A stretch of 64,000 nucleotides of DNA from DATAOG01 sp963798075 (GTDB lineage: Bacteria; Pseudomonadota; Alphaproteobacteria; Geminicoccales; Geminicoccaceae), in NCBI GenBank assembly GCA_963798075.1, contig CAWCRU010000013.1, positions 62,001 through 126,000 of the forward strand, given 5' to 3'. Positions 43,368-52,728 of the stretch are shown piece after piece; positions within the stretch are counted from its first letter, which is position 1, and every line of letters begins with the position of its first letter. The notes beneath the pieces were generated by a model. That model saw only the letters and a list, made by a program, of their open reading frames with translations, was not told the DNA's origin and ran no database searches. The position numbers and the translations under genes are program-made.

Positions 43368-44572
43368 ATGACCCACATCACGGCGCTGATCGAACGACAA
43401 AGGGACGGCTTCACGCTCGAGGCCGAGCTCTACCGGGCGCCCGCCGTGTTCGCGGCCGAGATGGCGCGGATCTTCCGGCGGCACTGGCTGTTCGCCGGCC
43501 ACGGCTGCGAGATCCCGAGGCCCGGCGACTTCTTCGCCTATAAGATCGGCGACGATCCGCTGATCGTGCTGCGCGCCGAGGATGGCCGCGTGCGGGCGCT
43601 GCACAACGTCTGCCGGCATCGGGGCTCGCTGGTCTGCGAGCGTGAGCAGGGGCACGCGGCGCGCCTCGTCTGCCCCTACCACGCCTGGACCTATGGCCTC
43701 GACGGCCGGCTGCTCAAGGCGCCCGGCGCGACCGGCCTCGAGCGCGCCCGCTTCGGCCTGAAGCCCGCGCACGCCGAGGAGGTCTGCGGCCTGATCTTCG
43801 TCAACCTCGCCGAGCGGCCCGCGCCGATCGAGCCGCTGCGCGCGCACTTCGAGCCGATCCTCCTGCCCCAGGGCCTCGAGCGCGCCAAGGTCGCCAAGAC
43901 CGTCGACTACGACCTGCCCGTGAACTGGAAGACCGTGGTCGAGAACAACCGCGAATGCCTGCACTGCCCGGCCAACCACCGGCTCTACGTCAAGGTCACC
44001 TACGACGTCGACAGCCACGACCCGGAGAAGGCGGCCGAGATCGAAGCCCGGGTCGTCGAGTGTCGCGAGCGCTGGGCGGCGATCGGGCTCGACGTGAGCC
44101 GCGTCAACACCTCCTCGAACGCGACCGGGCCGTGGTTTCGCGCCAACCGCACCCCGGTCCGGGCGGGCTTCGTCACCGAGAGCCGGGACGGCCGGCCGGT
44201 GGCACCCTTGATGGGCGACTTCACCGACCCCGACATGGGCACCGCGCGCGCCAACACCAACGTCAACTTCTGGTGCCACGCCAACAGCGACTACGCCAAT
44301 ACGGTGCGCATCACGCCGCTCGCCCCCGACCGCACGCTGGTGCGCGCCTGGTGGCTGGTCCGGGCGAACGCGCTCGAAGGCCGCGACTACGATCCCGAGC
44401 GGGTGATCGAAGTGCACGCCACGACCATGGTCGAGGACTGGGCGATCTGCCGCCGCGTCGCGGCCGGGCTGCGCTCCTCCGCCTACCAGCCGGGGCCGTT
44501 CTCGCCCGAGAGTGAGCAGAACGTCAAAGCTTTCTTCGCTGGTATGTCCGGACCATGCGGGCCGCCTGCTGA
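43368..44572 (+). CDS. Rieske-type aromatic ring-hydroxylating/amine oxygenase alpha subunit (one frameshift)
   Basis: The protein, about 401 residues, has a Rieske 2Fe-2S centre at Cys82, His84, Cys102 and His105 (CRHRGS and CPYHAW). The mononuclear iron site is in VENNRECLHCPANHRLY. The closest recognisable relatives are glycine betaine (GbcA) and other quaternary-amine demethylating oxygenases; linkage to an FAD oxidoreductase, SMR exporter and choline-kinase-like gene supports amine catabolism. A missing base near 44540 diverts the annotated frame; the corrected end is WYVRTMRAAC with TGA at 44570-44572. No reductase component is seen next to it. Confidence 0.85.
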
Positions 44573-44656
44573 AAGCCGCCTCGCGCAGCGATCGCGTTGA
44601 TGCCCTCATGGACCCTATGTTACCTTCGACACCGCACGGCGTTGAGTGGTGGTTTC

Positions 44657-44938
44657 ATGGTCGATGATGCGACGATGACGGTGCGCCTCAGCAGGGAGCT
44701 CAAGGGCAGGCTCGAGCGCCTTGCGGAGGACACCAAGCGTTCGGAGTCTTTCCTCGCCGCCGAGGCGATCGCTGCCTACGTCGATGCCCAAACATGGCAG
44801 CTCGAGGCTATTCGCCGGGCGGTCGAGAAGGCCGATGCGGGCGGGCCGTTCGTCCGGGACCAGGACGCCACGCGCTATCTCGACGCGCTCGCCGCCGGTG
44901 AGGATCCCGAACCGCCCAGGACGTTCAGAGCCCGCTAG
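44657..44938 (+). CDS. Ribbon-helix-helix antitoxin (ParD/CopG-like)
   Basis: The 93-residue protein has an N-terminal RHH: TMTVRLSRELKGRLERLAED followed by KRSESFLAAEAIAAYVDAQT. The C-terminal tail is acidic and would wrap the toxin. It is followed after six bases by a ParE-like gene, giving the classical antitoxin-toxin order. The ATG at 44657 fits the RHH N-terminus. It is expected to repress its own operon. Confidence 0.85.
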   Translation: MVDDATMTVRLSRELKGRLERLAEDTKRSESFLAAEAIAAYVDAQTWQLEAIRRAVEKADAGGPFVRDQDATRYLDALAAGEDPEPPRTFRAR

Positions 44939-44944
44939 TCGCGC

Positions 44945-45236
44945 ATGGAGATCCGTTGGCTCGACGACGCGCTGACGGACGTGGCCCTGATCTACCGTTT
45001 CATCGCCGCGCATGATCCACGCGCGGCCGCGGGCGTTATCGCGCGCATCCAGGCATCGATCCGCCTGCTCGCGACGGCGCCGAATCGCGGTCGGCCAGGC
45101 CGTGGCCCGGGACTCGTGAGCTGATCGTCCCGCGGACGCGTTACATCGTGCCTTACCGAATGAGCGGCGGACGGATCGAGATTCTGCGGGTCTTGCACAG
45201 CGCCCGCCGCTGGCCGGACGAGCCGCCCGTAGAATG
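44945..45236 (+). CDS. ParE/RelE-family toxin (one frameshift)
   Basis: After correction the protein has about 96 residues: MEIRWLDDALTDVALIYRFI, a helical hairpin ending RLLATAPNRGRPGRGPGT, then RELIVPRTRYIVPYRMSGGR and IEILRVLHSARRWP. One missing base near 45113 otherwise truncates it to 58 residues. ParE toxins inhibit gyrase; the C-terminal strands needed for activity lie after the break. If the frameshift is real, the toxin is dead. The end overlaps the neighbouring reading frame that precedes the FAD oxidoreductase. Confidence 0.75.
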
Positions 45237-45302
45237 ACCTGGCTTGCGGTGGGCCCACGTCCCGGTAGGCTGCCAATTCGACAATCAGTCGAGCCGGCGG
45301 TG

Positions 45303-46533
45303 ATGGCGGCGCTCGGCGACGCCGAGATCGTGATCGTCGGCGGCGGTGCCATCGGCTGCGCGATCGCCTACCGTCTGACCGAGGCCGGCCGGCGCGATCT
45401 GCTGCTGATCGAGAAGGAGCCGGCGCTCGCCTCGGTCACCACGGCGCAGGCGGCGGGACTGGTCGGTCAGGTGCGAAGCTCGATCGAGCGGGTCAAGCTC
45501 GCCATGGACTCGGTCGCAACCTTCGAAGCGCTCGAGCGCGGACCTGAGCCGCGGCCCGCCTGGCGCCAGGTCGGCAGCCTTCGGATCGCGCTCGAGGACG
45601 CCCGCGTCGAGGAGTTCGAGCGCCTGATCCGGACCGCGTGCGCCGCCGGGCTTGAGGTCGAGCTGCTGGAAGCCGCCGCCGCCGAGACGCGCTGGCCGGG
45701 CCTCGTCACGGCGCCCGCGAAAGCGATCCTGTGGTGCCCGAGCGACGGCTACCTCCAGCCCTACGACCTCGCCATGGCCTACCAGGCCCGCGCTCGCGCC
45801 GCCGGCGCCCGCTTCGCGACCGGCGTCCGGGTCACCGGCATTCTGCACGAAAGCGAACGCCGTCGCCGGCGTCGAGACCGACCGCGGCGAGATCCGCTGC
45901 CAGACCGTGATCAACGCCGCCGGCGCGCACGCTCATCACATTGCGCGCATGGTCGGGCTCGAGCTCCCGGTCGTGCCGGTCCGCCACGAATATTTCATCA
46001 CCGTGCCGACCGGCGGCATCCGGCCCGACTGGCCCTGTCTCAGGGTCCCCGATGCCACCCTCTACGGCCGCCCGGACGTGGGCGCGCTGCTGCTCGGCGG
46101 CTGGGAGCCGGCGGCACTTTCCCTCGATCCGCGCAGCTACCCTGCGGAGGGCGAGCCGCCCGCGATCGAGCCCGACTGGCCGGTGCTCGCGACCTTCGCC
46201 GACCGGTTTTCGCCGCTCTATCCGCCGGTCCGCGAGGCGGGCATCCGCCACGTGTTCCGGGGCTGGCCGACCTTCACTCCCGATGGCCGCTTCATCATCG
46301 GCAAAAGCCGCCAGGTCCGGGGCTTCGTCATGGCCGGCGGCTGCAACGCGCACGGCGTCTCGGGCTCCGCCGGCATCGGCCGCCATCTGGTCGAGGCGCT
46401 GCTCGAGCGGCGGCCCTCGGCGTATGTGCAAAGCCTCAGTCCGGACCGCTTCATCGACGCGGGTTTCGATTGGGCCGAGGCGCGCCGGCAGGCGCAGGCC
46501 GTCTACGAGACCTACTACCAGATCGGACATTGA
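45303..46533 (+). CDS. FAD-dependent (DAO family) amine oxidoreductase (one frameshift)
   Basis: The protein has about 409 residues after correction. It has an N-terminal dinucleotide fold IVIVGGGAIGCAIAYRLTEA, TTAQAAGLVGQVRSS, and a substrate part with VPVRHEYFITVPTGGIRP. The C-terminal FAD loop is GFVMAGGCNAHGVSGSAGIG, as in sarcosine/dimethylglycine dehydrogenases. An extra base near 45851 shifts the frame from GILHE to ANAVAGVETDRGEI. It probably oxidises a secondary or tertiary amine produced by the Rieske enzyme; the exact substrate is inferred only from context. Confidence 0.85.
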
Positions 46534-46563
46534 GCGGCCGGAGCGGTCGCAAGGAGGTGCGCC

Positions 46564-46884
46564 ATGGCCTGGGTCGTGCTGGCGGTCGCCGGCCTGCTCG
46601 AGATCGGCTGGGCGGTCGGCCTGAAATACACCGAGGGCTTCACCCGGCTCTGGCCGACGGTCGCGACCGTCGCCTCGATGGTCGTGAGCATGGGCATGCT
46701 CGGCATCGCGGTCAACAGCCTGCCGGTCGGCACGGCCTATGCGGTCTGGACCGGGATCGGCACGATCGGCACCGCGCTGCTCGGTCTCCTGTTGTTCGAC
46801 GAGCCGGCGACCGCAGCCCGGCTTGCCTGCATCGGGATGGTCGCGGCCGGCATCGTCGGGCTAAAGCTGGTCACCCCCGGCTGA
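46564..46884 (+). CDS. sugE: Small multidrug resistance transporter, SugE/Gdx guanidinium-exporter type
   Basis: The 106-residue protein has four membrane helices. Glu13 in LLEIGWAVGLKYTEGFTRLW is the ion- and substrate-coupling residue, and PVGTAYAVWTGIGTIGTALL is the Gdx-type signature. Members of this subtype export guanidinium with proton exchange, and some also accept quaternary ammonium ions. It lies 30 bases after the FAD oxidoreductase gene, so it is likely co-transcribed; that gap is too short for a guanidine riboswitch. AAGGAGG precedes the ATG. Confidence 0.9.
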   Translation: MAWVVLAVAGLLEIGWAVGLKYTEGFTRLWPTVATVASMVVSMGMLGIAVNSLPVGTAYAVWTGIGTIGTALLGLLLFDEPATAARLACIGMVAAGIVGLKLVTPG

Positions 46885-46903
46885 CCTGAAAGGAGGCGAT
46901 CTC

Positions 46904-47845
46904 ATGACCGCGACCGATCTCGAGCCCTCGGAGAAGGCGGCGATCGTCGAGACCCTGGCGGGCATGCCGCAGTTCGCCGGCACCTCGCTCGATCGCCCTG
47001 AGATCGAGCGGATCGGCGGCCTCACCAACCGCAACTACCGGATCACGGTCGGGCGCGAGGGCTACGTGCTGCGCCTCGCGGGCGCCGGCACCGGCGACTA
47101 CATCGATCGCAAGGCCGAGGCGCACAACGCCCGCATCGCGGCGGCCGCCGGCGTCAACGCCGAGGTCCTCTTCTTCGATGCCGACGACGGCCGCATGCTC
47201 TGCCGCTACGTCGACGGCATCACCATGACGGCCGAACACTTTCGCGACCTCGCGCGTGTCGAGCGAGCGGCGCGCGCGTTCCGGCGGATGCACGACTTCG
47301 CCGAGCCGTTCGCCGGCCGCTTCGACGTGTTCGCCAAGATCGACGAGTATCTGGCGCTGCTCCGGCGCAACCGGGCGCGCATTCCCGATGGCTACGACGC
47401 GCTGCAGCAGACCGCAGACGGCGCCCGCGAGGCGCTGGCCGAACGGCCGGCGCGGCTGGCACCCTGCCACAACGACCCGCTCGCCGAGAATTTTCTCGAC
47501 ACCGGCCAGCGCATGGTGATCGTCGACTGGGAATACGCCGGCATGAACGATCCGCTGTGGGATCTGGGCGACCTTTCGGTCGAGGCGGGGTTCGGGCCGG
47601 CACAGGACGCGGCGCTGCTGCGCGCCTATTTCAGCGGCGAGCCACCGGCCGCGGCGGCGGGCCGCATGGTGCTCTATCAGGGCCTTTGCGACCTCGTCTG
47701 GACGCTCTGGGGCCTGATCCAGGTCATGAACGACAATCCGGTCGAGGATTTCTGGGCCTATGCGCTCAACCGCTTCGAGCGCTGCCGCCGGTTGATGGCG
47801 AGCGCCGAGTTCGGCCGCGCGATCCTGGCGGTGCGCGCCGGCTGA
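46904..47845 (+). CDS. Choline/ethanolamine kinase-like phosphotransferase
   Basis: The 313-residue APH/ChoK superfamily protein has GLTNRNYRITVGREGYVLRL, a Brenner motif CHNDPLAENFLDTG with catalytic Asp, and the metal motif VIVDWEYAGMNDPLWDLGDL. It is of the LicA type and probably phosphorylates choline or a related amino alcohol. It starts 19 bases after sugE with an AAGGAGG ribosome binding site. It ends the amine cluster. Confidence 0.88.
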   Translation: MTATDLEPSEKAAIVETLAGMPQFAGTSLDRPEIERIGGLTNRNYRITVGREGYVLRLAGAGTGDYIDRKAEAHNARIAAAAGVNAEVLFFDADDGRMLCRYVDGITMTAEHFRDLARVERAARAFRRMHDFAEPFAGRFDVFAKIDEYLALLRRNRARIPDGYDALQQTADGAREALAERPARLAPCHNDPLAENFLDTGQRMVIVDWEYAGMNDPLWDLGDLSVEAGFGPAQDAALLRAYFSGEPPAAAAGRMVLYQGLCDLVWTLWGLIQVMNDNPVEDFWAYALNRFERCRRLMASAEFGRAILAVRAG

Positions 47846-47875
47846 GGATGGCGCCCTCGCTCCGCGGCCCGCGCT

Positions 47876-48259
47876 TCAGAACCGGATTCTGAGCGAGAGC
47901 CGCGCCAGCGCCTCCTGCTCGTACAGGCTGACGAGGCCCACGCTGAATTTCAGCTCGGTGCCCGGGCGCAGGTCGGTGTCGATGCCGAGGCTCTTGTGCT
48001 GATCGACGAACAGCAGGAACTGGTCGAGGGCGCTGACGCGCTGGTTGTCGGAACGCTCGAGGCCGATGTTCAGCTCGTCGGCACAGCCGCGTCGATAGAG
48101 GGCATAGGGATTGGCCCTGCAGGGTTCGTCGGCGATCCCGGCGACGGTCGTCGCCGGCGCAACCCTCAGATCCCAGGTGAATGATTGGGAGGGCTCGGCG
48201 AGCGCTGGCCGCACCAGAAAGACCAGGCCCAACGCAAGTATATACAACTGCAAATTCAT
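47876..48259 (-). CDS. Small secreted hypothetical protein
   Basis: The 127-residue protein has a clean Sec signal peptide (LQLYILALGLVFLVRPALAE) and a mature part that looks beta-rich, ending LARLSLRIRF, an outer-membrane-like terminal Phe. Two Cys residues (PCRAN and GCADE) could form a disulfide. I do not recognise a family. It stands alone, convergent with the choline-kinase-like gene, and the AT-rich DNA at 48260-48370 upstream probably holds its promoter. Confidence 0.65.
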   Translation of the reverse strand: MNLQLYILALGLVFLVRPALAEPSQSFTWDLRVAPATTVAGIADEPCRANPYALYRRGCADELNIGLERSDNQRVSALDQFLLFVDQHKSLGIDTDLRPGTELKFSVGLVSLYEQEALARLSLRIRF

Positions 48260-48506
48260 GGCGCCTTGATCCTCGTTTCAGGCGTCGTCAGACAATATAG
48301 CCGAACTGCCAAGTAATTGTCCAGTATTAGCTGGATGAGGTATTTTAAACTACCGCGAAATACACCGGGAATTTAGCCGGTTCAGCTTGCGGCCGACGGG
48401 GACCGGCGCGGCTGGGCGGTGGCGGCGGAGCATGCTAGAGTCGAGGGCCGCGATCCGGCGCAGCAGGCTTGGCGGCGGCCGGCGCCCTCCTAAGGAGCCC
48501 CCGCAG

Positions 48507-49469
48507 GTGACCAGGCAACGCATCGTCTTCCTCGACCGGGCGACCATCGGGCCTTCGGTCACGATCACGCGGCCGGCCTTCGAGCACGACTGGATCGAGC
48601 ACCAGGCGACCGCCAAAGACCAGGTCGACGAGCGGCTCCGGGGGGCGACCATGGCGATCACCAACAAGGTCCCGATCGCCGCTGCGACGCTCGCGGGGCT
48701 GCCGGATCTGCGCCTGATCGCGGTCGCGGCGACCGGCTACGACGTGGTCGACGTGGCCGCCTGCCGGGAGCGCGGGATCGTGGTCGCCAACGTGCGCGGC
48801 TACGCGGTCCATACCGTGCCCGAGCACACCTTCGCCCTGATCCTGGCGCTGCGCCGCTCGCTGATCGGTTACCGGGCGGACGTGATCGCCGGCGAATGGC
48901 AGCGCGCCGGCCAATTCTGCTTTTTCCACCATCCGATCCGCGACCTCCACGGCTCGACGCTCGGGATCATCGGCGAGGGCACGATCGGCCAGTCGGTCGC
49001 CCGGCTTGGCCAAGCCTTCGGCATGCGCACGCTGTTCGCCGCGCACAAGGGCGTGAGCGGGCTTGGGCCGCTCTACACGCCGTTCGAGGAGGTGCTCGAG
49101 ACCAGCGACGTGATCACGCTGCATGCGCCCTTGATGCCGGCGACCCGCAACGTGATCGCGATGCCGGAGTTCCGAAGGATGAAGCGCAAGCCGCTGCTGA
49201 TCAACGCCTCGCGCGGCGGCCTGGTCGACGAGCAGGACCTGGTCACGGCCCTGGACGAGGGTCTGGTCGCCGGCGCGGGCTTCGATTGCCTCTCCGCCGA
49301 GCCGCCGGCCGACGATCATCCGTTCTGGCGGATCGCCCGGCGCCCCAACGTGATCGTCACCCCGCACGTCGCCTGGGCCAGCGACGAAGCGATGCAGATC
49401 GTCTGGGACCAGGTGATCGCGAACATCGAGAGCTTCGAGCGCGGCGAGCCCAGCAACGTGGTCACCTGA
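48507..49469 (+). CDS. D-2-hydroxyacid dehydrogenase (NAD-dependent, hydroxypyruvate/glycerate type)
   Basis: The 320-residue protein has LIAVAATGYDVVDVAACRER, NAD-binding LGIIGEGTIGQSVARLGQAF, catalytic Arg in INASRGGLVDE, Glu near GFDCLSAEP and His in VTPHVAWAS. In the usual Gly-x-Gly-x-x-Gly the loop reads GEGTIG. GTG 48507 is preceded by AAGGAG at the right distance and fits the N-terminus RQRIVFLDRATIG; the longer frame upstream is not conserved. It reduces glyoxylate or hydroxypyruvate-like acids. It stands alone. Confidence 0.88.
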   Translation: MTRQRIVFLDRATIGPSVTITRPAFEHDWIEHQATAKDQVDERLRGATMAITNKVPIAAATLAGLPDLRLIAVAATGYDVVDVAACRERGIVVANVRGYAVHTVPEHTFALILALRRSLIGYRADVIAGEWQRAGQFCFFHHPIRDLHGSTLGIIGEGTIGQSVARLGQAFGMRTLFAAHKGVSGLGPLYTPFEEVLETSDVITLHAPLMPATRNVIAMPEFRRMKRKPLLINASRGGLVDEQDLVTALDEGLVAGAGFDCLSAEPPADDHPFWRIARRPNVIVTPHVAWASDEAMQIVWDQVIANIESFERGEPSNVVT

Positions 49470-49540
49470 GGCGCGCGCCGGGCTCCATCCTCGGACAGTT
49501 CGACCCGCTCCGACCGCTGACGTCGACGCCGGTTCAGCGC

Positions 49541-51751
49541 CTAGGCGGTCAGCACATCTTCGATGCGGATCGGAAGATCGCGCACGCGCTTGCCGGTCGC
49601 ATGGAAGACGGCGTTGGCAATCGCGGGCGCCATGCCGACCAGCGCGACCTCGCCCAGGCCCTTGACGCCGAGGGGATTGACGTGCGGGTCCTCCTCCTCG
49701 ACGAAGTGCGCCTCGAGCTCCGGAACGTCGAGGTTCACCGGCACGAGATAGTCGGCCATGTGCGCGTTGACCGGTCGGCCGTCGCGCAGATCGAGGACCG
49801 TGCGCTCCATCAGCGCCATGCCGATGCCGCCGATCATGCCGCCGGTGCACTGGCTCGCAGCAAGGCGCGGATTGACGATGCGGCCGGCTGCATAGACCCC
49901 GAGCGCGCGGCGCATCCTGATCGTGCCGACATCGGGATCGACCGCGACCTCGGCGAACACGGCACCGAAGGCGTGCATCGAATAGCGGCCCGCCACCTCG
50001 GGATCGGGCTGCGTGGAGGCCAAAGCCTCGATCGGCTGGCCGGCGCTCGCCACGATGTCCCGGTAGGGCTGGCCCGGCGAGGCATCGCCGCGGCGGCGCA
50101 GGCGGCCCTCGTTCCACTCGACGCCGTCGAGCGGCGCGCCGAAGACCTGGGAGCGCTGGTCGGCGACGGCGCGCTTCGCGGCTGCCTCCTGGACCCCGAT
50201 GCAGGCGGCGTGGATCGCCGAGCCGACCGATGCCATGGTCATCGATCCGCCGTGCGGGGGCGTGGGCGGAAAGTCCGAGCGGCCAAGAGCAAGGCGGACC
50301 TGCGACATCGGCACGCCCAGCGCATCGGCTGCAACCTGCGTCATCGACGTGTAGGTGCCCGGCCCCATGTCGCTCGCCGCGGTCTCGACCTCGACAGTGC
50401 CGCTCGGGAGGATGCGCACGCGGGCGCTGGCAGGGAGGTGGAGCACCGGATAGGTGCTGGACGCCATGCCCCAGCCGATCAGCAGGCGACCGTCGCGCAT
50501 CGACTTTGGCGCCTGGCTTCGCCGCGACCAACCGAAGCGCTCGGCGCCGACGTCATAACATTGGATCAGCGACCGGCTGGAGAAGGGTTTGTTCTCGCCT
50601 TCGTCGATCTCGGGCTCGTTGCGGCGACGCAGCTCGATCGGGTCGATGCCGAGCGCGTAGGACAGCTCATCCATGGCGCATTCGAGAGCGAAGACGCCGC
50701 TCGCCTCACCGGGACCGCGCATGAAGGTGGGCGTGCCGGTATCGAGCGGCAGCAGCCGTTGACGGGTGCGCAGGTTCGGGCAGGAGTACATGAAGCCCGA
50801 GTTGGACGTGAGGGATTCGACATACTGCTCATAACGGCTGGTCTCGCCGGTGCCTTCATGGGTCAGGCTCGTGAGCCTGCCCTCCGGCGTCGCGCCAAGC
50901 GCGATGCGCTGCAGCGTGCGCGGGCGGTGGCCGGTCGTGAAGAACATCTGTTTGCGGGTCAGAACGAGCTTGACCGGACGGTTCACCTGCCGCGCCGCGA
51001 TCGCGGCGAGCGCGACATGCGGCCATGTCCTCAGAGACGTACCGAAAGCGCCGCCGACAAAGGGACAGATGACCTGCACCTGCTCGGGCGTGATGCCGAA
51101 GATGGCCGCGACCTCCGCCTGCTCGTTGACGACGAACTGGCTCTTGCTCCACAAGGTCAGGCGGTCGCCGTTCCAGGCCGCGACCGTGGCGTGCGGCTCC
51201 ATCGGGTTGTGATTTTCGCGCGCCATGTCGTAGGTCGCGTCGACCTTCACGGGCGCGCTCGCGAAAGCGCCGTCGGCGTCTCCGCGTGACTTGTCCGCGG
51301 CCTCTTCCGGGACGATCGCCCGCGCCTTGGGGTCGGACGGATCGACGACCGGGCGGCTCGCGGCATAGGTGATGCGCAGCGCGGCCGCGGCGCGCTCGGC
51401 AACCTCGAGCGTATCGGCGACGACGACCGCGACCGGTTGACCGTAAAAGCGCACCTGATCGTCCTGCAGCACATGCAGACGCTCGCCTGCGGCCGGGTCG
51501 ATCAGCCCCTTGTGCGGCTGGTAAGCGAGGCGGGGCGCATCCAGATGGCTGAGCACCGCGATCAGGCCCGGCATGTCCGCGACCGATGCCTGATCGATCC
51601 CGGTGACGCGGCCGAGGCCCACGGTGGCGCCGACGATCACCGCATAGGCCTGGCCGCTCTGGTCGAACTCGGCCGCGTAGCGCGCGCGACCCATGACCTT
51701 GTCGCGCCCGTCGACGCGGGCGAGCGGCTTTCCGATCACGTTCGCGCTCAT
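49541..51751 (-). CDS. Xanthine-dehydrogenase-family molybdopterin subunit (PaoC/YagR-like)
   Basis: The intact 736-residue large subunit has the aldehyde oxidase/xanthine dehydrogenase a/b hammerhead (GKPLARVDGRDKVMGRARYA) and molybdopterin-binding parts FVGGAFGTSLRTWPHVALAA, FMRGPGEASGVFALECAMDE and MGPGTYTSMTQVAADALGV. The catalytic Glu lies in GVKGLGEVALVG. Its start overlaps the end of the FAD subunit. With paoA and paoB it should form a periplasmic or cytoplasmic aldehyde-oxidising heterotrimer. No PaoD-like chaperone is visible. Confidence 0.92.
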   Translation of the reverse strand: MSANVIGKPLARVDGRDKVMGRARYAAEFDQSGQAYAVIVGATVGLGRVTGIDQASVADMPGLIAVLSHLDAPRLAYQPHKGLIDPAAGERLHVLQDDQVRFYGQPVAVVVADTLEVAERAAAALRITYAASRPVVDPSDPKARAIVPEEAADKSRGDADGAFASAPVKVDATYDMARENHNPMEPHATVAAWNGDRLTLWSKSQFVVNEQAEVAAIFGITPEQVQVICPFVGGAFGTSLRTWPHVALAAIAARQVNRPVKLVLTRKQMFFTTGHRPRTLQRIALGATPEGRLTSLTHEGTGETSRYEQYVESLTSNSGFMYSCPNLRTRQRLLPLDTGTPTFMRGPGEASGVFALECAMDELSYALGIDPIELRRRNEPEIDEGENKPFSSRSLIQCYDVGAERFGWSRRSQAPKSMRDGRLLIGWGMASSTYPVLHLPASARVRILPSGTVEVETAASDMGPGTYTSMTQVAADALGVPMSQVRLALGRSDFPPTPPHGGSMTMASVGSAIHAACIGVQEAAAKRAVADQRSQVFGAPLDGVEWNEGRLRRRGDASPGQPYRDIVASAGQPIEALASTQPDPEVAGRYSMHAFGAVFAEVAVDPDVGTIRMRRALGVYAAGRIVNPRLAASQCTGGMIGGIGMALMERTVLDLRDGRPVNAHMADYLVPVNLDVPELEAHFVEEEDPHVNPLGVKGLGEVALVGMAPAIANAVFHATGKRVRDLPIRIEDVLTA

Positions 51752-52726
51752 GCGACCTCCCCGGCCATCTCGAGGGCACGGACCATGGTCCGCCGCAACA
51801 GCTCGACCTTGTAGCGATTGCCCGAGAGCGGGCGGGCGCCTTCCAGCGCGAGCCGAGCGGCCGCCTCGAACGCGCTGCGATCCGGCGCCTTCCCGGTCAG
51901 CGCCGCCTCGCAGGCGCGCATGCGCCAGGGGCGCGTGCCGACGCCCCCGACCGCGAGGCGAGCCTCGCGGATCACGCCGTCCTCGATGTGCAGGGCTGCC
52001 GCCGTCGAGACCAGCGCGAATTCGTAAGAGGCGCGGTCGCGGACCTTGAGATAGCGCGCGCGTCGGGCATGCGGGCCGCCGGGGACGCGCACCTCCAGGA
52101 TCAACTCACCGGGACGCAGCGTATGCTCGAGATGCGGCGTGTCGCCCGGCAGCCGATAGAGCTCGCTCGACCGGAAAGGAGCGCTCGCCCTCTGGCCCGC
52201 GCACCCGCATCGTCGCGTCCAGCGCCACCAGCGAGACCGCGAGGTCGGAGGGGTGCGCGGCGACGCACTGCGCGCTCGTGCCGAGGATCGCGTGGCCGCC
52301 GTTGACGCCCTCGATCGCGGCGCAGCCCGAGCCCGGATCGCGTTTGTTGCACGAGGCGTCGAGCATCCGGAAATAGGGACAGCGCACGCGCTGCAAGAGG
52401 TTGCCGCCGATCGAGGCCATGTTGCGCAATTGCGGCGATGCGCCCTCGATCAGCGTCTCGGCGATCAGCGGCTGCAGGCGCAGCACATCGGGATGAGCCG
52501 CAACCTCGGCCATCCGGGCGAGCGCGCCGATGACGAGGTCGGAACCTTCGACCCGGATGCCGGCGATCGGCAGCGCGTTGATGTCGACGAGGCGCTCGGG
52601 ACGTTCCACCTCCTCACGCATCAGATCGATCAGCGTGGTGCCGCCTGCGATATAGCGACCGCCGGCGACGGCCGCGGCGATCGCATCCTGCTCCGTGCGG
52701 ACCTTGTCCAGGCTAAAGGGGATCAT
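51748..52726 (-). CDS. Xanthine-dehydrogenase-family FAD subunit (PaoB/YagS-like, one frameshift)
   Basis: The protein has about 325 residues. It has FAD-binding RYIAGGTTLIDLMREEVERP and SPQLRNMASIGGNLLQRVRC, and the 4Fe-4S-type Cys set CPYFRMLDASCNKRDPGSGC found in PaoB. The C-terminal domain carries LEHTLRPGELILEVRVPGGP and LAVGGVGTRPWRMRACEAAL. One extra base near 52170 breaks the frame between FPVE and LYRLPGDTPHL. Its start follows paoA by two bases and its stop overlaps paoC. Confidence 0.88.
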
Positions 52727-52728
52727 CG

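Noticed and set aside
46534..46563. Guanidine riboswitch before the Gdx-type exporter
   Set aside because: Only 30 bases separate it from the preceding gene, too short for a known guanidine aptamer.
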